DNA of 64,000 nucleotides from Hydractinia symbiolongicarpus (taxonomy: Eukaryota; Cnidaria; Hydrozoa; Anthoathecata; Hydractiniidae), in NCBI RefSeq assembly GCF_029227915.1, contig NC_079881.1:8928001-8992000 (forward strand). The letters run 5' to 3'. Positions within the stretch are counted from its first letter, which is position 1. Each line of letters begins with the position of its first letter. A program made the position numbers and the translations under genes. The notes below the pieces were generated by a model, which saw only the letters and a list, made by a program, of their open reading frames with translations, did not search any database and was not told the DNA's origin. Shown here one piece after another: positions 21,730 through 33,517 of this stretch.

Positions 21730-21800
21730 CGCTGTGGACCGAACCAAGGACCTTGCGATTACAAAGCGAACTCCATTACCACAAGGCCACACAACACTAA
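21730..21800 (-). mobile_element. tRNA-like SINE head
   Basis: On the minus strand there is an A-box-like TGGCCTTGTGG (21779-21789) and, about 34 bases on, a B-box-like GGTTCGGTCC (21736-21745). This is the layout of a tRNA-derived RNA polymerase III promoter. The anticodon stem does not pair properly, so it is not a functional tRNA. The downstream body of the presumed SINE is not delimited. Confidence 0.4.
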
Positions 21801-21961
21801 TAATAACATCATCTTTATCATTTACAATAAAAAACAACACTTCTCCAGTATGTGCCAACAATCTATATAAGGTGACAAAATGTCGCAATAACAGCGCCAT
21901 AAGATATCGTAAGTGATTCTGAGACCAATCTCCATCTTGGTTGTTTTTTACAATCCGCAAT

Positions 21962-22015
21962 GGAGGGTGTTTGTCAATGGATTTATTTGTTTGACACCTT
22001 AGACAAGTATATAAG
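21962..22015 (+). promoter_or_regulatory. Peptide-family promoter block (22.2-kb gene)
   Basis: GGAGGGTG (21962-21969), then GGATTTATTTGTTTGAC, then ACAAGTATATAAG with the TATA box at 22008-22015. Same order as in the other members. The 5' UTR exon ends at 22079 before GTACGT. Confidence 0.65.
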
Positions 22016-22209
22016 CGTGCGGTCATATATCCATACTTCATAACACAAGCAAACAGGAACTGATAAGTAAAGTGAACTGGTACGTAGTATATTACTTTTC
22101 AATTACTTATGTCCACTTTGTTATGCAAATCATTTTTTTAGCGAAATTTTTTTGAATTACATATTTTCTCTAAAAATTCTGATTTTTTAGGTTAAAAAAA
22201 GGACAGAAA

Positions 22210-22476
22210 ATGTATTCAACATATCTTTTATCCATTCTTGTGTTATCTCATCTCGTATCACATTCTATCACCGTCCCCGTCGGAATGTATAAATTCAGAA
22301 AGCCGTTATCCGCTGGACGATCACTATATCGGAAGCTGATGGCAGGTAAAATTTTACAACGCCAGAGAAGATACGTAAATTGTAACAAGGTAATTTGCCA
22401 AACAATCTGTTATGCAGACGTTTGTCAGAAATTCTGCATGCCGAATAAAGACAAGAATTGCGTTACCAAACCATAA
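22210..22476 (+). CDS. Secreted six-cysteine peptide precursor (spacer copy)
   Basis: An 88-residue precursor located in the unique spacer between the inverted arms. Signal peptide 1-20 (LLSILVLSHLVSHSI); basic propeptide with MYKFRKPLSAGRSLYRKLM; RQRR at 51-54, a full R-x-R-R furin motif. The mature peptide of about 34 residues has cysteines at 58, 63, 67, 72, 76 and 84, with the same spacing as the 18.3-kb gene. Intron 22080-22190 (GTACGT...TTTTTTAG) splits the 5' UTR; the coding region is a single exon. It is more similar to the 31.0/34.8-kb genes in the mature region (CQTIC, CQKFCMPNKDKNC). No defects are seen, so it is probably functional. Confidence 0.8.
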   Translation: MYSTYLLSILVLSHLVSHSITVPVGMYKFRKPLSAGRSLYRKLMAGKILQRQRRYVNCNKVICQTICYADVCQKFCMPNKDKNCVTKP

Positions 22477-25400
22477 CTCGTTGTCGATTTAAATACTTTG
22501 ATTTGTAAAGATCGACTTACACGATGTAAACAAAACAGTGCATGTCACTACAGCTCCTGTCACAATACACCGATGTTTTGACTGATAATCAAAACACATC
22601 AGCATGTTTGACAAAAGTATAATACTTAACAAACCACAACAATAATAATTTCTTAACAAAAAAAAAGCGACATTACAATGTAGCTAGCTAGTGTTTTTTA
22701 TCAGAACAGAAATTAATTATGTACACAGTTGTAAATAATAAAAAATGTTCGCGCTGTATAGACATAATACAGCTTTTAAAAAGTTTATACCGTAGTTGTT
22801 TACTTTTAAGACTCGCAACACATGTCCTAACATACAGCACGTAGAAATAAGAATTTTGCTTAAACTGCTTCACTACGTTTCTCCTCAAGAAAATCATTAT
22901 CTCCCTTATTCAAAACAATGCTTGCAGGAGAGCCCAAGTTTTGAAAAAAACTGTTGTCTTGATTAGAATTTTGTATATCGCATTGGTTTTGAGTAGAATT
23001 AAGGACGAAGTGTACTTGTTCGGCCATTTTTGTTACTACGAATGGTTTGTTTACGTTTTCGCGGAATACAATTACCATAATGCATTGCGAATTAGCCGTA
23101 TAGAGGGAACGGGGAATTTTTATTGTTACCTTTATAAAGTATTGTTCACAATAATTACTAACACTACATTTCAAAACAAAGCAAGTGCAGTTAGCTAACT
23201 AGCTAGGTAAATAGCTGACGAAGGGTGTGGTAAAGGGTGTAGCTTAAGCCATTTAGTTACTTAACCTCGATATCGTTATATTTACATGGATTTTCTGATA
23301 TCGGAGCTGTGTAAACTGCATATGCGCTATAACTTTGTACACATGAGAAATGTCTTTTATAAGATGCGCAATAGTTTAAACCATGTGTACATATCTGTTG
23401 ACACCGACATGAGTTTCATTTCGCCCAAAGCTATGAAAAATTTATAAGGGTGAACAAGAAACTGAAATGAAATTTAATTCTTCGCTCTTAAAATAAAATT
23501 TTATATAAAAACTGCCTAAGGGTGGCCTGACCTTTCTTTGCGTTCCTCGTTTACGGTCGCTTCAGTGATTTTTCATTTCTTTTAAGTAAAAGATAATTAT
23601 AAACATTTATTTTTCACAATTTCATTGAAAGTAAGGATTAATAATTTGATAGTCTTGTTAAAAATACAAACAGATAGCACTTAGCAAAAAGTAGAGTAGC
23701 TCACCCCCTTCGCAGGTCGTTGCACATATTATGAATGAACACTGCATCCTTACCTCCAATTCATCGGATAGACACAATTCAGCGTGTAGCTATTTAATTA
23801 GCGATTAGCTAAATTAAAAAAAGCTGCAAATATATGGCTTGACCAGAACTGTTTTCGACATTTGATGGAATTGGTTAATTGCTTACTAGTGTCCAATTTT
23901 TATATTTATCAATTTCGCCATGTTTTATCCGATTCATGTAGTTATGAAATAAAAACCTAATTCAGGTCAATAAATACGGAGATACTTGACGGACTTATTT
24001 ACTCATGTATTTCGTAAGGTACTTGTTAGGAAAAAAAACTTGTATCATGTTACAGCATGTGTTGTCATGTCATGTGAAAAAGGTAGCTAATTAACATTTT
24101 CCTGTTCTATTGTTAAGCAAAAAGCGCAGGGAATTTAATACTTTTCACAAGGGAGGCAATTAGTATAACTAACTAGCTGGGTGGCTCAGCGTTAAACGCC
24201 AAGTTGAGAACTACTTAAGAGCAAGTAAACCGTGCTGCACATCCAGGTGGAGTGCTTTAGTACAGGTATATGCATTTTGCAAATGCAGTGCTCACAGCAA
24301 TACAGAGTTTCAGGTGTAATGTATTTTCAAAAAATCAATTTTCTGTATTATCAGGTGAAATAAAAATACAGACAACAACCTGTTGTAGTAAAAACAGTCG
24401 GCAAACAGTTTTTTTATTTTGCAAAATTGTGCAAGTTAAAATATCAACACCAGCATGAGAAATTAGTACAGACAAACTCTGTCGGTGATCTGCGTGAAGG
24501 TGCTCACAATGATGCAGTTTTTCAGAGGTTTTCCATCCAACTAAAACAAGCAACGAGACGTTTTTGAACTTGCAGATTAAGTTATCATAGCTTGAACATC
24601 AATACCTTCTAGGCATGGTGAAACATTAAAAACAGGTTACTAAATCTGCACTGCTATCAAAATAGAATTAAATAAAAAAAAAGCATAGCACATTGGCACA
24701 TCAGCTGGTTAGCTAGCTAGCTACAAGCATAATGCAGAGTTTAAAGCTTTGTTAAAAATCAGATAGATGGATATTAATATTGAAGAAAAAAAAGGAGAAA
24801 AGCATGTTACGTAGGTTAGCTTATTAACACATCATGCTAAACCAAAACCTTAGGATTTATACACGTCTAAACAACACAATGATAATATTTACTTTAAAGC
24901 TTAGAATACATAAAAATACAAAGTCATTGAATTTAGAAAAAAAAGTTAAAACCTGCAGCATTCAAGTACCCTTTTTAAAAAATTGTCTCGTCGTCCCTAT
25001 TGTACAAAACAATATGCGACCGTGTCCCTCGGTTTAGACCCGTTGATTGAATAAAAATACGTATCGTACCCTTCCGTTCAGCTCATTCACCCGCTCTGTG
25101 AAACTTAGGCATTATTTTGACGAAAACCGCTGCGGGAAGCAATTTTGTTGTTAGAACTTATGGGAGTTAGCATTTAAAATGCAACCATATTTTGGTTAAA
25201 ACAACCTTCCGTTTTTGTGACTTTTTTCTATAATAACAAATTTCGCGTTATACTGACTAGTCATTAGCGCGTGAAAAATCCACTAGCTCGCCTATCTACT
25301 ATGAATTTTACACATTCCAGTCATTTTGTGCCTCCTTAGCACAAGGTACCGATACGGCTACCATTTTGAAAAAATTAGGGCTATCATTAAGCCGGATCTC

Positions 25401-25489
25401 CATTTAGCAATTTCGGGCGCCTGAGCTGTAGCAATCAGTTCTAAACACGCGCAATATTTCGGTCGACAATCTAAAACACACTATCTACA
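22477..25489. other. Spacer between inverted arms, nothing identified
   Basis: AT-rich with short ORFs on both strands that lack protein-like features. CTAGCTAGCTA-type runs occur near 22681, 23195 and 24710. A somewhat GC-richer stretch at about 25040-25470 has no clear open frame. Confidence 0.45.
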
Positions 25490-27935
25490 TGCAAAGACAC
25501 AAATTTCATTTGCTGGAAATGCTTATTTTTCTTGTAGACTAAATTAGTTCTCATAAGTTTGTAACACAAACAGCTTTTTTTGTAGATTTTGTAACTGTTA
25601 GATAGCTAGCTTTGCAAATCTATACATCAAGTGGTTTTTTGCATGAAGATTAATCGAATGAGATTTTATTTTTTTGTAAAAAAGATGGAAAAGTTTATTT
25701 TATTAACAAATTATTTATACACTGAAAATATGCTTATGTGAATAAAATCATGACGGAAAATTTTTTTCTAGCTAGTACTTCATAATATTTATTTTCATTT
25801 ACTTCCCACGATTACCATAAAAGAAGGCGACATTTCCATATTTGCTATTACAAACAGTCATATCAAGTTATCCCAGTGATTCATCTAACATTTTTAAATC
25901 TGGCAATCACACCAATCAAAGGATCCTTGTTTGAGAAGACTAATTGGATATTCCTTAGGTTATGCAGATCATTAAATCAGCTACCAATGTCAAAAAGCCA
26001 TACCCATGCCAAAAAGTGATAAATTGAAAAAATTTACAGTAACGTTTATTATCCAAACATGAGCCCTGGGCTTATATAAGTTTATAAACTTTCTTAATAT
26101 GGGCCTATATACAGTTTTATATGTGGGTATATGAATACAGCTTTTGTAAAAGGGTTATAATTAAAGGTTTAGTTTTATTGAAAAACACAGTTTTAAATAT
26201 TTAATCCTTAGATTAAATAATAGGGTCAGTCACTGTGACCTCCACTGACTGTACAGTTTAATTGACAGGATTATCATTTATTTGTGTTTTGCTAGTTATT
26301 TAGATTATAAATTGTGTTAAGGTTGTTTGATCAGTATTCGTTTGCTTAGAATCTTATGTGTTATGAATTCTCCATTTGTGTTTAGCTTTTACGGGAATAT
26401 GTAAAAAGGAATGTGTGGGAATATGGCTAACACTCACGCGTCATAACGTTTAAAAATGCTAGAAATATGCCAGTTTTGTAAACGATAGTTTAAATATAAA
26501 CTCGAAGTTTACAGTTCAATTTTAAACTATTTGATTTAATTTAAAGTCAATTGTTGTTGTTGTTTGTTGTTTTTGTTGCTTGTTGTTGTTGTTTGTTCTG
26601 ATTGTTATAAGTAAGAATTTGAGCTGTATGTTGATCATCAACGAAAACATCAAAGCAGGTGTGACAAGAGACATAGATACATGCGTCGTGTAAGTCTACC
26701 CATTTAATTTAACACAATCTTCTCACAGGCACGTCATTAGGGATATACATGTTTGTTGGTTATCATAAGGAAGTCACTATTGCGGAAAGAAACTGTTGCT
26801 ATTAGTTCTCTAGTAAATTCCACAAGTACCTAATACTTTCGTCAGTGAGTTATAATTGTCAACATATTTCCTCTCAATTTATATGCGTCATATTTGTTTT
26901 TGCTTGTGTACTCTCGAGTGCCAAATAAACGGGAAGTCTTAATAATAAGGGTGATGTAAAAATACCAGAATTTTATTAAGCGGGGGGTCTAAATTAAAGG
27001 GGGGAGGGGTGTAGAGTTGGACAAATTAAAAATGTATTCGCTTCTCGTAAATTTAACCTCCAGCATGCAAATATATTATAAATATAACACACTTACAGTT
27101 AAATGTAAAAACAAAACAGAAAAACCATGTTTCATTACACAACTCCCTATACCGATTTAATGTAATGTACATACAGTACCTTGTATAAATTTTCCTAAAT
27201 CCATAAAACATTTTATGAATGATTGATTTTGGTACAGAGATAAGTGACAATGTTTATCAAAAATTATTAAGCGGTGAGGGGGGGCGGGGGGCGTGGTTAA
27301 TAAGCATTGGGGAAGAGGTTAAAAAAATTGGAAAATTAAAAAGCGGGGGCGGGACGTTTAATTGACACTTGAGAGTATTGCCTCTTGTGGTTATGAATAT
27401 AATTGATATGGTACATAAAATAATTATGGAAGGGTAAACAAATCTCCCTTAAAGATGCCTAATTTAGTCAATAGTTGAAACCTTAGACATTCCAAGAAAA
27501 AAAAATTGCTAACTTAAGGCATTGAAATGAAATTAAATCCATTTCGAACAGCTTGCTTTTAAAATCGGATTATACAATTTATTTTTTAGTCATTGTTTAC
27601 TTTAACATATTTTTCACATTCTCCGATGCGTAGGCATTTGAGAGAGGGTTAGTCATATGCTTATATGTCTTGCTACATGATGCCACACAAACTTAACCGT
27701 CACTATTTTATCAAAATTGCATGTCAAGTAATTTAACCAGGAAGACTTTGATCCTGAAGAACAACCTAGCGTTTAACTTAGGTTCATTTTAAACATTTTT
27801 CTTTTTAAAAGTTTAGCTTTAAATTTATTTTTAAATCATCGGTTAATATAACATAATTTCTACGTTCTTCGATGTATGAGCTTTGTACTTTTTCTCATGC
27901 ATCTTGCTACATACGCAAGCCTAATTCTGTTCCTG
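25490..27935 (-). repeat. Right inverted arm, inner block
   Basis: Reverse complement of about 17050-20640. Recognised by mirrored landmarks: CATGCAAAGACACAAATTTC (25490) versus 20595-20625, and GGTCAGTCACTGTGACCTCC (26223) versus 19924-19950. Compared with the left arm it lacks two segments: left 18741-19625, and left 18013-18570, which contains the peptide gene. It also carries about 290 extra bases at 27000-27290, including a G-rich run (GGGGGGGCGGGGGG). Confidence 0.75.
26718..26726. other. Junction where a peptide gene is missing
   Basis: In mirrored alignment, AACACAATCTT corresponds to the last codons of the left-arm gene (around 18571). It is followed directly by CTCACAGGCACGTCATTAGG, which corresponds to sequence upstream of that gene's promoter (around 18012). 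About 560 bases comprising promoter, 5' exon, intron and nearly all coding sequence are absent. Confidence 0.65.
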
Positions 27936-29748
27936 TCCGTTCCATTCAGCAAAAAAAATTCGAGCCGAGAACAGCCTTCAGCTGAAGAAAGATGTGTTAA
28001 CAAAAGAACCTAAAATACACTACCATATGATTACCACGCTTGCCCGAGTTGCTACCATGATTGTCTCCGAGAGCAGAGAATTTTTCGGAATGTTTAGGTC
28101 TTACAAAGGCGATGCAGCTTGTTGTTTTTGTGGTAATTAAACGGAAAGAGTGTCTTTAATCATATTTTGTATAGGTTATTAGAGCTTCCACTTAAGCAAA
28201 GCTACCGTTAAGTCCACGTCTATCCACTTATGTTTTGTCTTTCTTACGCATGGATGAGAAACTGTGGCAAAGTTATAACTATAAAACAGAAGTTCCGTGA
28301 GCAGAGACTAAACAGTCTCGTTTGATTAATTCTAAGAGATGTAATCTAAGCAAATTCACTTGATAGATACAGGACTTTTTTTAATTTATCCATCTAGAGA
28401 TAGATTGTCATTTCGCATCAGTAATATTTTATGAGAATGTTTGTCAAAATAAAAATAGGAAGAAGTTAATTAGGATCGCCATGCTAAACTCGTTGTTTAC
28501 ACACATATATTTCTTATTCTCATAGCGTACAAATTCCTACGTTTACTTGCAAATAAAACATTTACTTACACAAGCGTGAATAGAGTTTGTTATTGTTTTT
28601 TCTATTTCAAGCAACTCATGTTACCTAGTAGTCAATTAATCACCTTGCATAAAAATCACTTCTTAAGTATTGTTAAGTGTGATAATGTCTGTCAAACAAT
28701 ATTTACATTTTTAAGGGTATTTTGTAATCAAAGAGGCTCCTAAGAGGGGGTATCTACGTGGGAAAGATGAGACTAATGCATATGAGACAAACAACCTCAT
28801 TATTGGGAACACTAGAACGCTTGTTACAAACAAGTGTTTCTCACAAGGAAAGATTTCAGCAACATTAAAGGTATTCCCTTCTCAAAGGGAATTCAAATGT
28901 GAAGGGTTTGAATGTTACAAGCGAAGCAGGTAAATATTAGTTACGTTTACGAGAAAAGAATTTTAAGCGGCTAAAATGTCGCATGCAGAAACGTTCTTCG
29001 TCTTCTTCCGCAAAAGTTCCACTTTCAAAGCATTCTGTATTAAAACAACCGAAAAATTTTCTCTGTCGAATACGCATCCCTATCTTTCACCTTTCCTGCC
29101 CTAAAACAAGATAATTTTTAAAAATTGTCCCCTCCCACTCTCCTCTTCTCTCCACACACGCTACACACACCTTCTCTCCAGAACGTCATAGTAACCACAA
29201 GCATATTCTAAGTACACATAAAGTGCATTTGAGTTCTAAAAGGACGGATTAACTATTTGGGAGGACTTCGGAACGACCAAAAATTGATAACACATAATGC
29301 AAAAATATGTTTATGGCAAATCAATCATCAATAAAAATAATAAGTCCGTTGTAGGCTTCTAGTTAAAAGCTAATAAACTTTTTATATGCTGTCATGTAGA
29401 CTGCAAGCCAGGCGGAGCAATTCTGAAAGTGGAGGAGCTAAGTTAAGAAGGCCCAACCATGGTTGGGGCCGACGGAATACGAAAATTTTTTAAACTTTTG
29501 TCCCCCTAGATTGGCTAAAATATACTTCATATTCCGAAATATTGCGCTCGAAAGCCTTCACAGAATGAAGGAGATTATATATAGAAATATAGAAACGCCA
29601 TATTTTATGTAAGATATATTTTCAAAATAAGCAACAGTAACATCGAAGTAAAATAAAGAAAATGCAGAGAAAGACTATAGTATATGACAAATCCCAGTCC
29701 TCCTTTGTAAATTTTCAAATACTCGCTTTCTGTTGTCGTGCGATTGCA
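27936..29748. other. Non-coding stretch in the right arm
   Basis: 27936-29140 has no left-arm partner and no supported gene. 29150-29748 mirrors the end of the left block around 16440-16870. The minus-strand ORF at 29605-29988 has no recognisable features and crosses the duplication boundary. Confidence 0.45.
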
Positions 29749-30762
29749 CAAATGCGATGGCAATTTAATGAGTTCTAGTTTGTCAGTCCTATCTTTTTGG
29801 AAATTGGGAATCGAAATGGAGTTGAAACAAGTTGGAAGCATTGTTGATCTCATACAGAGCATATGTATATATTGATCAATTAATAATTGATTGAAACATA
29901 TGATAACCTTATAAAAAAACATCTCTTCTTGGCAAAAAAGTGGGGGAGGGGAAGGGGAGGCTTCAGCAAATATCAACCTGAAAAACAAAACCGCGCTTCA
30001 TAAGATTTATTGACCAAGGATAAAAAATTTATATGCGAAAATAAATTCTGAGCCTTTAGACGTTTAGATTAGGCGCAGTCAACCTAAACTTAGGTGGAAT
30101 TAAATTCTGTCAACGTATGAACACCACGAAATTTTACCTTCGTAACGCTGTAGAAAGTCGACATAATGTTTTTTCCTCAGTGTACGTGGACATCCTTTTA
30201 GATTAGTGTTGATCTAAGGAATATTTGACTTGCTAAAGGAAGACTTTTCCCTGAGTGTGACACAAAGTGTTGGTCTATGGGATATTACTATCCTGTTAAC
30301 AGAGTATGATGTTTTGACTTTATGTCAAGTCTGTATGTAACTTCCTTAAAAGATTTCGAAAAATTGTCACCAGCTACAAAATCAACATCAACATCAATTC
30401 TAACAAAATGTTTTGACATTCAGGAAAAACGTTATTGAACAAAAATCTGTTCAAGTCTGTCATAACCTAGGAAGACATATTTTAAATATAGAAATGTTTA
30501 TAATGACTTCGAGAAATGACATGCAAATTTATCGATCCTTGTTGATCCAGATATATATGCGCAATTGGATATTGTAGGAATCAAAGAGCTAAAAAATAAT
30601 CCCGAATTTTTCTTTTCGCGGCTTGCTTAATATCCTAAATGTAAACACATTGTCCCTTCGTACTTACAATCTAAATGAAAGTTTCGCAATATTAGTTTTA
30701 TTCTCCAATTTAAGACTAATCTCTAGCCTAGTGGTTTTTATATTTAGCATAGCATACACGGG

Positions 30763-30816
30763 GGAGGGTGTTTGACAGGGGATTTGTTTATTTGACTTTT
30801 CTCACAGGTATATAAG
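30763..30816 (+). promoter_or_regulatory. Peptide-family promoter block (31.0-kb gene)
   Basis: GGAGGGTG (30763-30770), GGATTTGTTTATTTGAC, then ACAGGTATATAAG with the TATA box at 30809-30816. The TTTGTTTATTT contains a forkhead-like TGTTTAT. The 5' UTR exon ends about 30880 before GTACGT. Confidence 0.65.
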
Positions 30817-30984
30817 TGAGCGTTGGTTTTTCCATAATATACATTACAAGCAGATAAGAGTTGGCAACTTAATTAAGTGGGTACGTACTTTATCTGATAT
30901 TTCGATTCATTCTCGCATTAATATTCATACGCTTTCTTTCTAAATTTACTGATTAATTTTTTTAGATTTTCAAAAAATCAAGAA

Positions 30985-31254
30985 ATGTATTTAACATATT
31001 TTGTGTCCATTCTTGTCTTGTCTCTTCTTGTATCACATTCTATGGCCGTACCTGTTAAAATGAATAAATTCGGAAAACCGTTATCTGTTGGCCAAACTAT
31101 ACTATATCGGAAGCTGATGGCTGGTAAAGTTTTACATCGCCAGAGAAGATACGTCAATTGTAAAAAGCTAATTTGCCAAACAATCTGTCATGCAGACGTT
31201 TGCCAGAAATTCTGCATACCGAATAAAGACAAGAATTGCGTTAGCAAGCCATAA
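30985..31254 (+). CDS. Secreted six-cysteine peptide precursor (tandem copy 1)
   Basis: An 89-residue precursor. Signal peptide 1-20 (YFVSILVLSLLVSHSM); propeptide with MNKFGKPLSVGQTILYRKLM, one residue longer than in the 22.2-kb gene; RQRR at 52-55. Mature peptide cysteines are at 59, 64, 68, 73, 77 and 85, again x4, x3, x4, x3, x7. Intron 30881-30965 lies in the 5' UTR (GTACGT...TTTTTTTAG). The ATG follows AAGAA, a reasonable context. The protein is identical to that of the next copy at 34754. The mirror copy at 15.2-15.4 kb carries a frameshift. The function is unknown; the secreted, cationic, disulfide-rich design fits a defence or venom-type peptide. Confidence 0.8.
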   Translation: MYLTYFVSILVLSLLVSHSMAVPVKMNKFGKPLSVGQTILYRKLMAGKVLHRQRRYVNCKKLICQTICHADVCQKFCIPNKDKNCVSKP

Positions 31255-31689
31255 CTAGTTCTCGAGTAAAATACTTTTATTATGATTTGTAAAGCTCCAC
31301 TTACACGACGCAAATGAATAGTACATGTTACTACAGCTACTAATACATTACACCGATATTTTGACTGATGATCACAACAAATTAACAGTTACGTTTGACA
31401 AAAAGTAAAAACCTCAACAAACAACAACAATAACAATTTCCTGCTTAACAAAATATTAAACATTACAATATAGTTAGAAGTTGTGCTTTTTTACAGTAGT
31501 AGCTAAGCATTTTGGTTATGCATTCCATCACATGCAGATAAAATGTAGTCAGGAGTAAGTTTTTTTTTGTAGTAGCATAACATTTTGGTTGTATGCATTG
31601 CATCACATGGTAAAAAATTTCACAAAAATACAGAAACCCCTTTCAATTTTTTTATTAGTTGCCACAAAATTTTTGTTACATCGAAAAAC

Positions 31690-32385
31690 ATTTTTGAAAA
31701 CTACAAGTTTCATTCGTTTTAGTGGTGAAAAAATGATTTTAAAAATTGTTCGTTAAATGAGTTTACTCCCTTGGTAATTTTTTTGTATATATTTGACCAT
31801 ACAGGCCAATTCCGGGATTTACGGGAAGTCGCGGGATTTCGTTTCCCGGCGATTAAACTGCTTTCATTCAGCGTCTCATAAAAAAGTGAAAACATTTTTG
31901 AAAACTACAAGTCTCCAAGGCTTTAGTGGTAAAAAAAATAATTTTAAAAATCGGTCGGGAAGTGAGTTTACTCCCTGGGTACTTTCTTTGTACACATTCG
32001 GCTATGAGGGCCAATCCCGGGATTTACGGGAAATCGCGGGTTTTGGTTTGCCGGCGATTAAACTGTTTTCCTTCGGCGTCTCATAAAAAGTGAAAACATT
32101 TTTAAAAACTACGAGTCTCATGTGCTTTAGTGGTGAAAAAATAATTTTAAAAATCGTTCGGGAAATGAGTTTACTCCCTGGGTACTTCCTTTGTATAAAT
32201 TTGACTATACGGGCCGAGTTCGGGATTTACGGGAAATTGCGTGATTTAGTTTCCAGGTGATTAAACTCCATTCATTCAGCGTCTCATAAAAAGTGAAAAC
32301 ATTTTTAAAAACTACAAGTCTCATGGGCTTTAGTGGTGAAAAATAATTTTATAATCGTTTGGGAAATTAGTTTACTCCCCAGGTT
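31690..32385 (+). repeat. About 204-bp tandem repeat, 3-4 units
   Basis: Units share GAAAACATTTTTrAAAACTACAAGTCTC, TTTAGTGGTGAAAAAATAATTTTAAAAATCGTTCGGGAAATGAGTTTACTCCC (each in shorter pieces), and GGGATTTACGGGAA with CGGCGATTAAACTG. The ACTACAAGT landmark falls near 31700, 31902, 32108 and 32312. The ORF at 31793-32086 is a by-product of this repeat. It is also present in the second tandem copy. Confidence 0.85.
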
Positions 32386-33517
32386 GTGCTTTTCTTTTCC
32401 CCGGGAATCTTTGAATCAGCCAACTTAGATTTTTTTCTCTTTCTAAAATGCGTGCTGATTTTTCATATTTGTTGCTTGATACTTGATATTTACTTGAGAA
32501 TACCAAATTGCAGGCTGGCTGGTGCCTACTATCTTTGTTTTTTGAAGAAATTAGGCTTCGTGATGGTTATAAGAAGTGGCATATAAGAAAATGCGTGTAT
32601 TTATTTTCCCACTTAAGTATCTCCTCTTGGAACTTGTTTTCAAGAAAAAAGTACCATTAAAAATAAAAACACAGTTTGAGAAGTTTTTAGAGATTGTCTC
32701 CGTTAGATATCTATTTATACATTCGTTATAAAAGTGGTATTTTTGCTAGGAGACTGACAACAGCTGTGTAACATGAGATGTTCGCACAACCATTTATTCT
32801 TTGAGTAGTAGGTTAGTGACTGTAATTATTTGTAGATGGAGCGAAGTGTTACTGCATTGTACAGGAACGTTCGCGGACAGAAGTTTTAAAATTTTACCAA
32901 ATGAGTCATAACATTTTGCGAACACAAACTTTCACGAATCAAAACTCACGACATAAATTTTTCGCTAAAATTTTTCACCGTTAAAATTTTTGCACTTTAA
33001 TGGTAGAGTACAACAAAATTATTTCTCATATGTCTGGTAATGCATCACACCACGTCACACACAAGTGCAATAAAAATGTATGGGACTTGTAGGTTTAATA
33101 TCAAAAAATCCATTAAAAAATCCTATTAAAAAGTTCCATTTGATCAGGAAAGCTGGCTACTCTTTAATATAAAAAAGGCTGTAATATTATCTTTTCTTAG
33201 AAAAGGTTGAAATATATGTATTCAAAAATTTACGGTTAGGTTTTATTAATACTGAAGATTGTCGTCCGTGTGGCGGCATGAAACTATTAATTTAGAAAAT
33301 ACAAACCATTGTTTCCTTTACTCGTGTATTCAAAATAATAATATATGTATTACCAATATGTAAATATAATTAGTTATATCTATACACTATGGAAATATCA
33401 GAATAAAACCCTATGGCGGAAAATGCCTTTCTAGTTAGTAATTCATATTATTTACTTCTATTTACTTCCCACGATTATCATGAAACAAGGCGACATTTCC
33501 ATATTTGCTACTCATAT
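32386..33517. other. Non-coding end of duplication unit
   Basis: No gene. A segment near 32880-33000 is rich in TTCGC/GCGAA and TTTTAAAATTTT motifs, like decayed terminal repeats of small DNA transposons. 33425-33512 is related to 25755-25850 in direct orientation. Confidence 0.4.

Noticed and set aside
21700-22041. 113-codon minus-strand ORF
   Set aside because: It overlaps the SINE head and the promoter of the 22.2-kb peptide gene, and no protein features are visible.
29605-29988. 127-codon minus-strand ORF and its truncated copy at 33512-33757
   Set aside because: It crosses the duplication breakpoint, has biased codons from a G-rich tract and no domain; there is no sign of selection.
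31793-32086. 97-codon ORF (and its copy at 35562-35855)
   Set aside because: It lies wholly inside the 204-base tandem repeat, and its internal repetition follows the DNA repeat. No start context or domain.
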